A DNA stretch of 18,258 nucleotides from an uncultured Novosphingobium sp. (GTDB lineage Bacteria > Pseudomonadota > Alphaproteobacteria > Sphingomonadales > Sphingomonadaceae). The translations under genes and the position numbers were made by a program. The first letter of the stretch is position 1; every line of letters begins with the position of its first letter. The notes under the pieces are model-generated. The model ran no database searches and was not told where the DNA came from. It saw only the letters and a program-made list of their open reading frames with translations. Below, piece after piece: positions 7,574 to 15,712 of the stretch. The stretch covers positions 1 through 18,258 of the forward strand of contig CALLNA010000231.1 of NCBI GenBank assembly GCA_938005655.1, read 5' to 3'.

Positions 7574-7594
7574 GCCCCGCCCGCAGCCGGGCGA

Positions 7595-7622
7595 TTGCAT
7601 CACGTATTATTGTCATTATGAT
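7595..7622 (+). promoter_or_regulatory. AT-rich promoter for the short-chain dehydrogenase gene
   Basis: TTGCAT (7595-7600) and TATGAT (7617-7622) are 16 bases apart. The second box matches TATAAT at five of six positions. The stretch from about 7600 to 7632 is strikingly AT-rich for this genome and stands out at once. A second TTGTCA (7610-7615) overlaps the spacer. The predicted transcript starts about 50 bases before the SDR ATG. Confidence 0.6.
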
Positions 7623-7678
7623 AGGATATATGCTCGACGATCCTGCCGGGCGGGCTTGGCATGGGAAAGGAGCGGTCG

Positions 7679-8371
7679 ATGGCATCGGTGCTGGTGACGG
7701 GGGCGAGCCGCGGTATCGGGCTTGAGTTGACGCGGCACTATGCCGAGCAGGGCTGGCGCGTCTACGCGACGTGCCGCTCGCCCGGGGAAAGCCAGCCCCT
7801 GGCCGAACTGGCGCAGGCCCATCCCTCGCTCTCGGTCCATCGGCTCGACGTCACCGATCATGCCACGATCGAGGCGCTGGCGGAGGAGCTGGCCGGCCAG
7901 CCGCTCGACGTCCTCATCAACAACGCCGGGATCGGCGGCGGCCGCCCGGTCATCGGGCGTCTCGACTATCCGCTGTTCGACAGGATTCTCGCGACTAACG
8001 TGGTCGGCCCCGCGAAAATGGTCGACGCCTTCCTGCCACACGTCGAGGCGAGCGATTTGCGCAAGATCGTCTGCATTTCGAGTTCGCTGGGCTCGATCAC
8101 GACCGCGAAGGGCGGCAGCTACCTCTACCGGAGCAGCAAGAGCGCGTTGAACATGCTCATGCGCTCCATGGCGCACGATCTGGTCGAGCGCGGCGTCATC
8201 CTGACGCTGCTCAGCCCGGGCGTAGTCGATACCGATTTCACCCGCTATGCCGCGATCCCCAAGATCGCGCCGGACGTCAGCGCCCGGGGCCTCGTCGCGA
8301 CGATCGACCGGCTGACGCTCGAGGACGCCGGCTGCTTCATCCGCTACAACGGCGAGATCGTTCCCTGGTAG
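7679..8371 (+). CDS. short-chain dehydrogenase/reductase (C-factor/sniffer-like SDR)
   Basis: The 230-residue classical-type SDR has the nucleotide-binding motif TGASRGIG (residues 7-14), the strand motif LDVTD (56-60), NNAG (81-84), N107, a serine of the ISSSLG run (134-136), and the catalytic pair Y150 and K154 in YRSSK. It should be an NAD(P)(H)-dependent oxidoreductase acting on a carbonyl or alcohol. C33 and R34 after the second strand (YATCRSP) favour NADPH, by analogy with other SDRs. The sequence most resembles the C-factor (CsgA)/sniffer carbonyl reductase group, and the substrate is unknown. The ATG at 7679 is chosen for its AAGGAG box six bases upstream. An in-frame ATG at 7661 has none. 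It ends one base short of the convergent nhaA stop codon. Confidence 0.87.
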   Translation: MASVLVTGASRGIGLELTRHYAEQGWRVYATCRSPGESQPLAELAQAHPSLSVHRLDVTDHATIEALAEELAGQPLDVLINNAGIGGGRPVIGRLDYPLFDRILATNVVGPAKMVDAFLPHVEASDLRKIVCISSSLGSITTAKGGSYLYRSSKSALNMLMRSMAHDLVERGVILTLLSPGVVDTDFTRYAAIPKIAPDVSARGLVATIDRLTLEDAGCFIRYNGEIVPW

Positions 8372-8372
8372 G

Positions 8373-9554
8373 TCAGCGCCGGCTCGACAGCCGCAGCACT
8401 CCATAGCCGAGCAGGGCCGAGAGCAGCGATCCCGCGAGGATGCCGAGCTTGGCGCCCTCGGCGAAGTCGGGCTGGGCCGGGAAGGCGAGGCCGGCGATGA
8501 ACAGGCTCATGGTGAAGCCGATGCCGCAGAGGATCGCGACGCCCCAGAGCTGCGCCCAGCTTGCTCCGCCCGGCGGGGCGGCGAAGCCCGTGGCGCGGGA
8601 CAGGGCGATCGCGCCGAAGATGCCGATCTGCTTGCCCGCGAAAAGCCCTGCCGCGACGGCGAGCGGCAGCGGCGCCAGCAGCCCGGCGAGCCCGCCGCCG
8701 CCGAGGTGGACGCCGGCATTGGCGAAGCCGAACAGCGGCACGATCAGATAGGCGCTCCACGGCGTCAGCGCGTGCTCCAGGCGCAGGAGCAGGCTGTCGC
8801 CCCGGCGGTCGAGCCGCAGCGGGATGGTCAGCGCGGCCAGCACCCCGGCGACGGTCGCGTGGACCCCGGAATGGAGCACGCAGAGCCACAGGCCCAGCGC
8901 CAGCACCAGATAGGGCGCGGCCATGCGGACCCGCAGCAGGCTGAGCAGGATCATCGCCACGAAGATCCCGCCCGCCGCGCCGAGCCAGCCGAGATCGATC
9001 CCGCTGGTGTAGAACAGGGCGATGATCGCCACGGCGCCGAGGTCGTCGACGATCGCCACGGTCAGCAGGAACAGCCGGAGCGAGGGCGGCAGGCGGCTGC
9101 CCAGCAGGGCGAGGACGCCGACCGCGAAGGCGATGTCGGTGGCGGCGGGGATCGCCCAGCCGCGACTCAGTCCGTTGCCTCCGGCGATCGTCCAATAGAT
9201 CAGCGCGGGCACGATCATCCCGGCGGCCGCGGCGAGGATCGGCAGGCGGCGGCGCGGCGGGGTGGAAAGCTGCCCCTGGAGGAACTCGCGCTTGATCTCC
9301 AGCCCGACGGTGAAGAAGAACACCGCCATCAGCCCGTCGTTGATCCAGTGGTGCAAGCTCTCCAGCCGCGCGACGGGCGTCCAGGCCAGCGGCGCGTGGA
9401 AGAAATGGTGATAGGCCCCCGCCAGCGGCGAGTTCGCTGCGATCAGCGCCAGCAGGGCGACGCCGATCAGCAGCACGGCCGCGCCCGCCTCGCCGCCGAA
9501 CAGGCGCGCGGCGTTGGTGCTCAGTCGGCTGGCGAGATGCTGACGCAGGGGCAT
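8373..9554 (-). CDS. nhaA: Na+/H+ antiporter NhaA
   Basis: This 393-residue, roughly 12-helix inner-membrane protein exchanges cytoplasmic Na+ (or Li+) for external protons. The ion-binding aspartates of E. coli NhaA (D133, D163, D164) correspond with a constant offset of seven to D140 (PAATDIAFAVG) and D170/D171 (AIVDDLGAVA). The signature FFFTVGLEIKREF lies at about 79-91, and LLCGIGFTMSLF-like sequence (ILCGIGFTMSLFIAGL) occurs late in the protein. Length is normal for the family (about 390). The chosen ATG at 9554 has no visible Shine-Dalgarno box. It is divergent from the glycosyltransferase operon (99-base gap) and convergent with the SDR gene (one-base gap). Such antiporters are often induced by sodium, but no NhaR-type regulator is adjacent. 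Confidence 0.95.
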   Translation of the reverse strand: MPLRQHLASRLSTNAARLFGGEAGAAVLLIGVALLALIAANSPLAGAYHHFFHAPLAWTPVARLESLHHWINDGLMAVFFFTVGLEIKREFLQGQLSTPPRRRLPILAAAAGMIVPALIYWTIAGGNGLSRGWAIPAATDIAFAVGVLALLGSRLPPSLRLFLLTVAIVDDLGAVAIIALFYTSGIDLGWLGAAGGIFVAMILLSLLRVRMAAPYLVLALGLWLCVLHSGVHATVAGVLAALTIPLRLDRRGDSLLLRLEHALTPWSAYLIVPLFGFANAGVHLGGGGLAGLLAPLPLAVAAGLFAGKQIGIFGAIALSRATGFAAPPGGASWAQLWGVAILCGIGFTMSLFIAGLAFPAQPDFAEGAKLGILAGSLLSALLGYGVLRLSSRR

Positions 9555-9653
9555 GATTAGGCCGATACATGAAGGCGTTGCGCGGCGGGGTCAAACCCAA
9601 TAGGTTGATCTCCTAGGGGCAAATACGGACGAAGAGCCGGCAAAGGGGGGCCG

Positions 9654-11048
9654 TTGCCTGTTGAGGCGATTCTGCACGGGCTTCAGCTTGCCGAGCGCGA
9701 ACTGACGGCTTTCGCCCTGTTCTGGTTCGCCATCGGCGCGGTCGACGATCTGGCGATCGATGTCCTCTGGATAGGATTGCGCCTGACCGGGCGGGCGGCG
9801 ACCCCGCGGCTGCCCGCCGGGCAGCTCACGGAACCGCTGGACGGCCCGATCGCGGTCTTCTTCCCCGCCTGGCGCGAGGCCGAGGTCATCGGCACGGCGG
9901 TCTCCTATGCGCTCCGCGCCTGGCCCCAGGCGGGCCTGCGGCTCTATGTCGGCTGCTATCCTAACGACGCCGCGACCATCGCCGCGGCCCAGGCAGGCGT
10001 GGGAGAGGATCGCCGGGCGCGGGTGGTGGTGCTGGAGGAGGACGGCCCGACCACAAAGGCCGATTGCCTGAACCACCTCTACGCGGCCCTGCTCGACGAC
10101 GAGGCGCGGAGCGGCGAGCGCTTTCGCGGGGTGATCCTCCAGGATGCGGAGGACATGGTCCACCCCGCCGGGCTCGGGCTGATCGCCGAGGCGCTGCGCG
10201 AGGTGGACTTTGTCCAGCTGCCGGTGCGGCCCGAGCCCGACGCGGGATCGCGCTGGGTGGCCGGGCACTACGGCGACGAGTTCGCCGAATCCCATGCCAA
10301 GGCCCTGGTCGTGCGCGACGCGCTGGGCGCGGCCATTCCCGCCGCGGGCGTGGGCTGCGCCTTCGGCCGCGCCATGCTCGACATCCTGGTCCGCCTGCGG
10401 CGGGAGGAGGGCGAGAGCGGGCCTTTCGCCGCCGAATGCCTGACCGAGGATTACGAGCTGGGCTGGCTCATTGCGCGGAGCGGCGGGCGCAGCCGGTTCC
10501 TGCGCGTGCGCGATGCCGCGGGCGAGCTGGTCGCGACCCGCGCCTATTTCCCCGCCACGGTCGAGGAGGCGGTGCGGCAGAAGACCCGATGGATTCACGG
10601 CATCGCCTTCCAGAGCTGGGACCGGCTCGGCTGGAGCCGCCGTCCGGTCGACGTGTGGATGGCGCTGCGCGACCGGCGCGGGCCGCTGACCGCGCTGGTG
10701 ACGGCGGCGGCCTATGGGCTCGTCGCGATCTGGATCGTTCTGGCCGTCGCCCGCTCGGCGGGCTGGGCCGGCGGCGTCGAGCCGCCCGCCTACTGGCGCG
10801 CCATGCTGTGGCTCGGCTTCGCGGCCTTCGCCTGGCGGGCGGTGCTGCGGGCCGCGTTCACGGCGCGGGAATACGGCCCGATCGACGGGCTGCGCTCGGT
10901 GCTGCGGATTCCCATCGCGAACGCCATCGCGATCCTCGCCAGCCGCCGCGCGCTGGCCGCCTATTTCCGCGCGCTGCGCGGCAGGCGGATCGTCTGGGAC
11001 AAGACCGCCCACCGGCTGCACCCGGCCCTGCGCGAGGCGGCGGAGTGA
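9654..11048 (+). CDS. membrane glycosyltransferase, GT2 type, NfrB-like
   Basis: The 464-residue protein has an N-terminal membrane helix (about 17-43) and a GT2 catalytic domain with VFFPAWREAEVIG (68-80). The DxD-like metal motif is QDAEDMVHP (D164, D167), the catalytic-base motif is TEDYELGW (264-271), and the processive-synthase motif is QKTRW (309-313). Two or three more membrane helices follow (about 343-363 and 380-395). This order matches the glycosyltransferase half of NfrB, the inner-membrane E. coli protein that makes a surface glycan exploited by phage N4. The c-di-GMP-binding MshEN-type C-terminal domain of E. coli NfrB (about 745 residues) is absent. The start is TTG, supported by a strong AAAGGGGGG box just upstream and by the lack of any early in-frame ATG. 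It overlaps the next gene by four bases. Confidence 0.82.
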   Translation: MPVEAILHGLQLAERELTAFALFWFAIGAVDDLAIDVLWIGLRLTGRAATPRLPAGQLTEPLDGPIAVFFPAWREAEVIGTAVSYALRAWPQAGLRLYVGCYPNDAATIAAAQAGVGEDRRARVVVLEEDGPTTKADCLNHLYAALLDDEARSGERFRGVILQDAEDMVHPAGLGLIAEALREVDFVQLPVRPEPDAGSRWVAGHYGDEFAESHAKALVVRDALGAAIPAAGVGCAFGRAMLDILVRLRREEGESGPFAAECLTEDYELGWLIARSGGRSRFLRVRDAAGELVATRAYFPATVEEAVRQKTRWIHGIAFQSWDRLGWSRRPVDVWMALRDRRGPLTALVTAAAYGLVAIWIVLAVARSAGWAGGVEPPAYWRAMLWLGFAAFAWRAVLRAAFTAREYGPIDGLRSVLRIPIANAIAILASRRALAAYFRALRGRRIVWDKTAHRLHPALREAAE

Positions 11049-12151
11049 CCGCAGGCCGGGCACGTCGGCGCGGCGAGCCGCTCGTCGTCCTCGGCACGAT
11101 CATGCTGTGCTGGATCGCCGTGCGTATCGCGGTCTGGTGGGCCGGCTATGCGGACCTCGCCGCCGCTCCGGCCGCGCGGGAGGCCATGGCGCAGGCGCGA
11201 CGGACGGAGCCGGCCCGGCCGGTCGAGCCGCCGCCGTCCCGATTGTCCCTGGCCCATGCGGATATCGCAAGGCGCGGGGGCCTGCCGCTCCATGCCGCTC
11301 CGGCCTTCGTCGCGGCCGGTCGGCCTGCGCCATCCGCTGCTCCGGCCGCAAGGACGCGGCCGACGCCCTTGCCTGCCGTGGCGAGCCCTTCTGGCCGGCT
11401 ATTTTCGGCCAAGGAGAAGCCGGAAGCCCCCGCACCGCGCGTCATGCCCGATCCGCCTGTCGCGCCGCTCGTCGGGCGAGCCACGGAGCGCTCGCCCGGG
11501 CGGCGCTGGTCGGCGGACGCCTGGGTCCTGGTCCGCGGCGGCGGCGGGATAAGCGGCGCCGGGCCTTCGGTGGCTAGCTACGGCGGCAGCCAGGCCGGGG
11601 CGGTGCTGCGCTATCGCCTCGCTCCCGGCGATCCGCACCGGCTCACCGCCTATCTGCGCGCCAGCGTCGCGCTCAACGGCTCGGGCGAGCGCGAGGCGGC
11701 GGCGGGGCTGTCGGTCCGGCCGGTCGGGCTCCTGCCCCTGGTCGTGGCCGCCGAGGGGCGGGTCGGGCGGCTCGCGGGGCAGGCGGTCGCGCGCCCGGCG
11801 GTCCTGGCCGTCACCGAGCTGGCGCCCATGCGCCTGCCGGCCGGGGCGCGGGGCGAGCTCTATCTCCAGGCCGGCTATGTCGGCGGGTTCGGCGCGACGC
11901 CTTTCGTCGACGGGCAGGCCAAGGTCGACCGGGAGCTGGCCCGGCTCGGACCGCTCGACCTGCGTGCCGGCGGCGGCGTCTGGGGCGGGGCGCAGCGCGG
12001 GGCCGCGCGGCTCGATGCCGGCCCTTCGGTGGCCGTAAGCCTCGCGCAAGGCCCGGCCGCGGCCAGGGTGGCGCTCGACTGGCGCTTCCGGGTCATGGGC
12101 CGTGCCCGGCCCGCCTCGGGCCCGGCCGTGACCATTTCCGCAGGTTTTTAG
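11045..12151 (+). CDS. membrane-anchored proline/alanine-rich protein with C-terminal beta-barrel-like domain (NfrA-C-like)
   Basis: This 368-residue protein starts at a GTG that overlaps the glycosyltransferase stop (GTGA), with a purine-rich GAGGCGG upstream. It has basic residues (RARRR), then one hydrophobic helix (about 12-34, VVLGTIMLCWIAVRIAVWW) that could be a signal anchor or long signal peptide. A low-complexity Pro/Ala linker (about 39-150) follows. Residues 155-368 form a run of about twelve amphipathic strands (SADAWVLVRGG, RLTAYLRASVAL, GELYLQAGYVGGFG, ARVALDWRFRVMG) ending in GF, as in outer-membrane barrels. The position after an NfrB-like enzyme suggests an export partner comparable to the C-terminal part of NfrA, but without the TPR repeats. 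The barrel, export role and family link are inference. The gene itself is well supported by frame, overlap and codon pattern. Confidence 0.72.
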   Translation: MTAGRARRRGEPLVVLGTIMLCWIAVRIAVWWAGYADLAAAPAAREAMAQARRTEPARPVEPPPSRLSLAHADIARRGGLPLHAAPAFVAAGRPAPSAAPAARTRPTPLPAVASPSGRLFSAKEKPEAPAPRVMPDPPVAPLVGRATERSPGRRWSADAWVLVRGGGGISGAGPSVASYGGSQAGAVLRYRLAPGDPHRLTAYLRASVALNGSGEREAAAGLSVRPVGLLPLVVAAEGRVGRLAGQAVARPAVLAVTELAPMRLPAGARGELYLQAGYVGGFGATPFVDGQAKVDRELARLGPLDLRAGGGVWGGAQRGAARLDAGPSVAVSLAQGPAAARVALDWRFRVMGRARPASGPAVTISAGF

Positions 12152-12202
12152 CGCGCCTCGCCTTCCTTCGGAGGCGGCGCTGCGGTAGGCCGTAGCGGCA
12201 AG

Positions 12203-13113
<911 letters not shown>

Positions 13114-13117
<4 letters not shown>

Positions 13118-13866
13118 GGGTCCTGTTCGCCCTGCTAGCGCTGGTCCTGCTCGGCGGCGCGCGCGACCCGATCCTGGTGCCCGAGGTCTCGCAGCACGAG
13201 ATCCAGGTGCGCCAGGGCTTCACCGGGGCCGAGCTGCTGCTGTTCGGCGCGGTGCTCACGCCCGAGGGCACCCGGATCGGCCGCGACCTCGACATCGTCG
13301 TCGTCCTCAAGGGGCCGACCCAGTCGATCGTCCTGCGCGAGAAGCGCAAGATCGCCGGGGTCTGGATCAACGCCGCGAGCACCGGCTTCCGCTCGGCGCC
13401 GGGGTTCTACGCGGTCTCGGCCTCGCGCCCGATCCACCAGATCGTCGACGACAAGACCGCGGCGATCTACGAGCTGGGCCTGCCCTGGCTCCAGCTCTCG
13501 CCGATCGGCGCGATCGAGCCGCGCGAGCAGACCCGCTTCGCCGCCGGCCTGGTCGACCTGATGGCGCGCAAGGGCCTCTACCAGCAGGACGAGAAGGGCG
13601 TGAAGCTCAGCGGCCAGGTGCTCTACCAGGCTCGCATCTCGCTGCCGTCGAGCGTCCAGACCGGGACCTACACGGCCGAGACCTTCGCCATCTCGCACGG
13701 CGTCGTCGTCGCCTCGGCGACCAGCCGGGTCGAGGTCCGCAAGCTCGGCTTCGAGCTGGCTATCGCCGACTTCGCGCAGGACTGGTCGTTCTTCTACGGC
13801 CTGCTCGCCGTCGCGATCTCGGTGGCGATGGGCTGGGCGGCCGGGCGGCTGTTCGCCCTGGTCTAG
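13114..13866 (+). CDS. TIGR02186 family membrane-anchored protein (Alph_Pro_TM)
   Basis: The 250-residue protein begins at a GTG overlapping the permease stop (GTGA). It has a short signal peptide (VRVLFALLALVLLGGA, about 1-16), a periplasmic beta-rich domain with VPEVSQHEIQVRQGFTGAELLLFGAV, the conserved stretch REKRKIAGVWIN and PGFYAVSAS, and a single C-terminal helix (about 224-246). This layout and the VSxHxIxIxxxFxGxxLxxFG pattern near the start identify the TIGR02186 family of unknown function, which is restricted largely to alphaproteobacteria. Constant pairing with a TauE/SafE permease suggests that it is an accessory subunit, perhaps capturing the substrate on the periplasmic side. 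That role is inferred from context alone. Confidence 0.88.
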
Positions 13867-13959
13867 GGTCCTGATCCTAGGGCGGGATCGCCACCATTCC
13901 CGCGCCGGTTTCGGAGGGCACTTAGCTCTATCTTAACCGACTGGCCGTAGTTCTACCTG

Positions 13960-13992
13960 CCGTATTGGACCGATGGGATACGGTCGATCGAC
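13960..13992. other. adjacent inverted repeats upstream of the HerA-like gene
   Basis: CCGTAT (13960-13965) pairs with ATACGG (13978-13983), and directly beside it GTCGATCGAC (13983-13992) is a perfect ten-base palindrome. They lie 20-50 bases before the chosen ATG of the HerA-like gene, where an operator would be expected. No convincing promoter boxes were found next to them. Given the high GC content and short arms, they may be coincidental. Confidence 0.3.
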
Positions 13993-14011
13993 TAGGGGGC
14001 TGCCGCAGGCG

Positions 14012-15703
14012 ATGTCGGACATGAGCATGAACGGATTCGGCAATGCGCGTCCCGCGCAGGCGGAGGATCTGGCAGCGGCGGGCTTGCAGCCCGCGGTGGA
14101 CAACAGCCGCGAGCCGATCGGGATCGTCCTGGAGATCGCCGGCTCGGGCAGCCAGATCGCGCTCGACCTCCAGCGGCTCCAGGAATGCTCGGGCGACGGG
14201 GACCCCTCGATCGCGCTCGCCGGCCAGGTCGGCAGCCAGATCAAGATCCGCGTCGGCAACGGCTGGCTGCTCGCCTCGGTGCGGACGCAGCGCCAGGATT
14301 CCAAGACGCCGGGCGGCATCCTCGCCAATATCGATTTCCTCGGCGAGGGCGACGAGGAGCGGCTGACCGGCCGCATCCACGGCTTCCGCCGCGGCGTGAC
14401 CTCCTATCCGATCCCCGGCGCGCTGGTCTATCCGGCGACCTCCAAGGACCTGCGCGAGATCTATGCCGGCGACGGCCGCAACGCGATCCAGGTCGGCACC
14501 GTGTTCCCGACCAAGGACATCCGCGCCGGCATCTACATCGACGCCTTCCTCGGCAAGCACTTCGCGCTGCTCGGCTCGACCGGCACCGGCAAGTCGACCA
14601 GCGCCGCGCTGATCCTCCACCGCATCTGCGAATCCGCCGCGAACGGGCACGTGGTGATGGTCGATCCGCACGGCGAATATGCCTCGGCCTTCCGCGAGAC
14701 GGGGATCATCCTCGACGTCTCGAACCTCCAGATGCCCTACTGGCTGATGAACTTCGAGGAGCATTGCGAGGTCTTCCTGACCTCCAGCGGCAATGATCGC
14801 CAGGAGGACGCCGACGTGCTCGCCAAGTGCCTGCTCCAGGCGCGGATGAAGAACCGGCTGGCGGAATCGATGGGCAAGATCACCGTCGACACGCCGATCC
14901 CCTATCTCCTCTCGGACCTGACCAACATCCTCCAGAACGAGATGGGCAAGCTCGACAAGGCGACCTCGACCGCGCCCTACATGCGGGTCAAGAGCAAGAT
15001 CGACGAGATGAAGGCCGATCCGCGCTATCAGTTCATGTTTTCGGGCATGCTGGTCGGGGACACCATGGCCGACTTCATCAGCCGGGTCTTTCGGATGCCT
15101 TCGGACGGCAAGCCGATCTCGATCATCGACGTCTCGGGCGTCCCCTCCGACATCACCGCCACCGTGGTCGCCCTGCTGAGCCGCATGGTCTTCGACTTCG
15201 CGATCTGGGCGCGCGAGGAGAAGACCCGGCCGGTGCTGCTGGTCTGCGAGGAGGCGCACCGCTACGTCCCCAACGAGAAGAACGCGGACGGCTCCTCGGT
15301 CGGCCGCGTGCTCAGCCGCATCGCCAAGGAAGGGCGCAAGTACGGGATCAGCCTGGGCCTCATCACCCAGCGTCCCTCGGACCTTGCCGAGGGCGTGCTC
15401 TCGCAGTGCGGCACGATCATCTCGATGCGCCTCAACAACGACCGCGACCAGGCCTTCGTCAAGGCGGCCATGCCCGAGGGCGCGCGCGGGTTCCTCGATT
15501 CGATCCCCGCGCTGCGCAACCGCGAGTGCATCATCTGCGGCGAGGGCGTCTCGATCCCGATCCGCGTCTCGTTCGACAACCTCGAGGAATACAAGCGCCC
15601 GGCCTCGGCCGACCCCTCGTTCAGCGACCTCTGGCAGGAGCGCGGCGGCGAGGAGGACATGGTCCAGCGCACCGTCCAGCGCTGGCGCGCCCAGGGGCGC
15701 TGA
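14012..15703 (+). CDS. HerA-like (DUF87) hexameric ATPase/DNA translocase
   Basis: The 563-residue protein has an N-terminal HAS-barrel-like region (about 33-130), then a FtsK/HerA-type ATPase. Walker A is GSTGTGKST (188-196), VDPHGEY (217-223) is the family's typical second strand, Walker B is VLLVCEEAH (408-416, acidic E413/E414), ITQRPS (451-456) supplies the sensor glutamine, and LRNREC (501-506) holds a likely arginine finger. HerA forms a ring that pumps duplex DNA and in archaea works with the nuclease NurA. Bacterial relatives occur alone or beside Sir2, DUF4297 or other nucleases in defence systems. No nuclease partner is present here: the neighbours are TIGR02186 and a convergent MATE gene, so a housekeeping role is equally possible. 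In-frame ATGs exist at 13973, 14012 and 14021. I chose 14012, for which AGGGGG lies 12 bases upstream, so the start is uncertain. Confidence 0.88.
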   Translation: MSDMSMNGFGNARPAQAEDLAAAGLQPAVDNSREPIGIVLEIAGSGSQIALDLQRLQECSGDGDPSIALAGQVGSQIKIRVGNGWLLASVRTQRQDSKTPGGILANIDFLGEGDEERLTGRIHGFRRGVTSYPIPGALVYPATSKDLREIYAGDGRNAIQVGTVFPTKDIRAGIYIDAFLGKHFALLGSTGTGKSTSAALILHRICESAANGHVVMVDPHGEYASAFRETGIILDVSNLQMPYWLMNFEEHCEVFLTSSGNDRQEDADVLAKCLLQARMKNRLAESMGKITVDTPIPYLLSDLTNILQNEMGKLDKATSTAPYMRVKSKIDEMKADPRYQFMFSGMLVGDTMADFISRVFRMPSDGKPISIIDVSGVPSDITATVVALLSRMVFDFAIWAREEKTRPVLLVCEEAHRYVPNEKNADGSSVGRVLSRIAKEGRKYGISLGLITQRPSDLAEGVLSQCGTIISMRLNNDRDQAFVKAAMPEGARGFLDSIPALRNRECIICGEGVSIPIRVSFDNLEEYKRPASADPSFSDLWQERGGEEDMVQRTVQRWRAQGR

Positions 15704-15712
15704 GAGACACCC

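Noticed and set aside
9578..9606. TTGCGC-17-TAGGTT promoter for the glycosyltransferase operon
   Set aside because: The spacing is good, but both boxes match consensus poorly, and such matches are expected by chance in the 99-base divergent gap.
12154..12176. hairpin CGCCTC/GAGGCG after the barrel protein gene as a terminator
   Set aside because: It has only a six-base stem and no T-run. It is more likely chance, and TauE may be read through from upstream.
13863..13880. CTAGG...CCTAG inverted repeat over the TIGR02186 stop as a terminator
   Set aside because: It has a five-base stem and no T-run.
13928..15259. 443-codon open frame on the minus strand
   Set aside because: It is antisense to the HerA-like gene, whose motifs are complete. 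The peptide (DRDRLAVRR, DDDDVE-type runs) shows no family features.
14012..15703. anti-phage defence island centred on HerA
   Set aside because: No Sir2, nuclease, restriction, toxin or mobile genes are nearby, and flanking genes are ordinary. There is no support beyond the ATPase itself.
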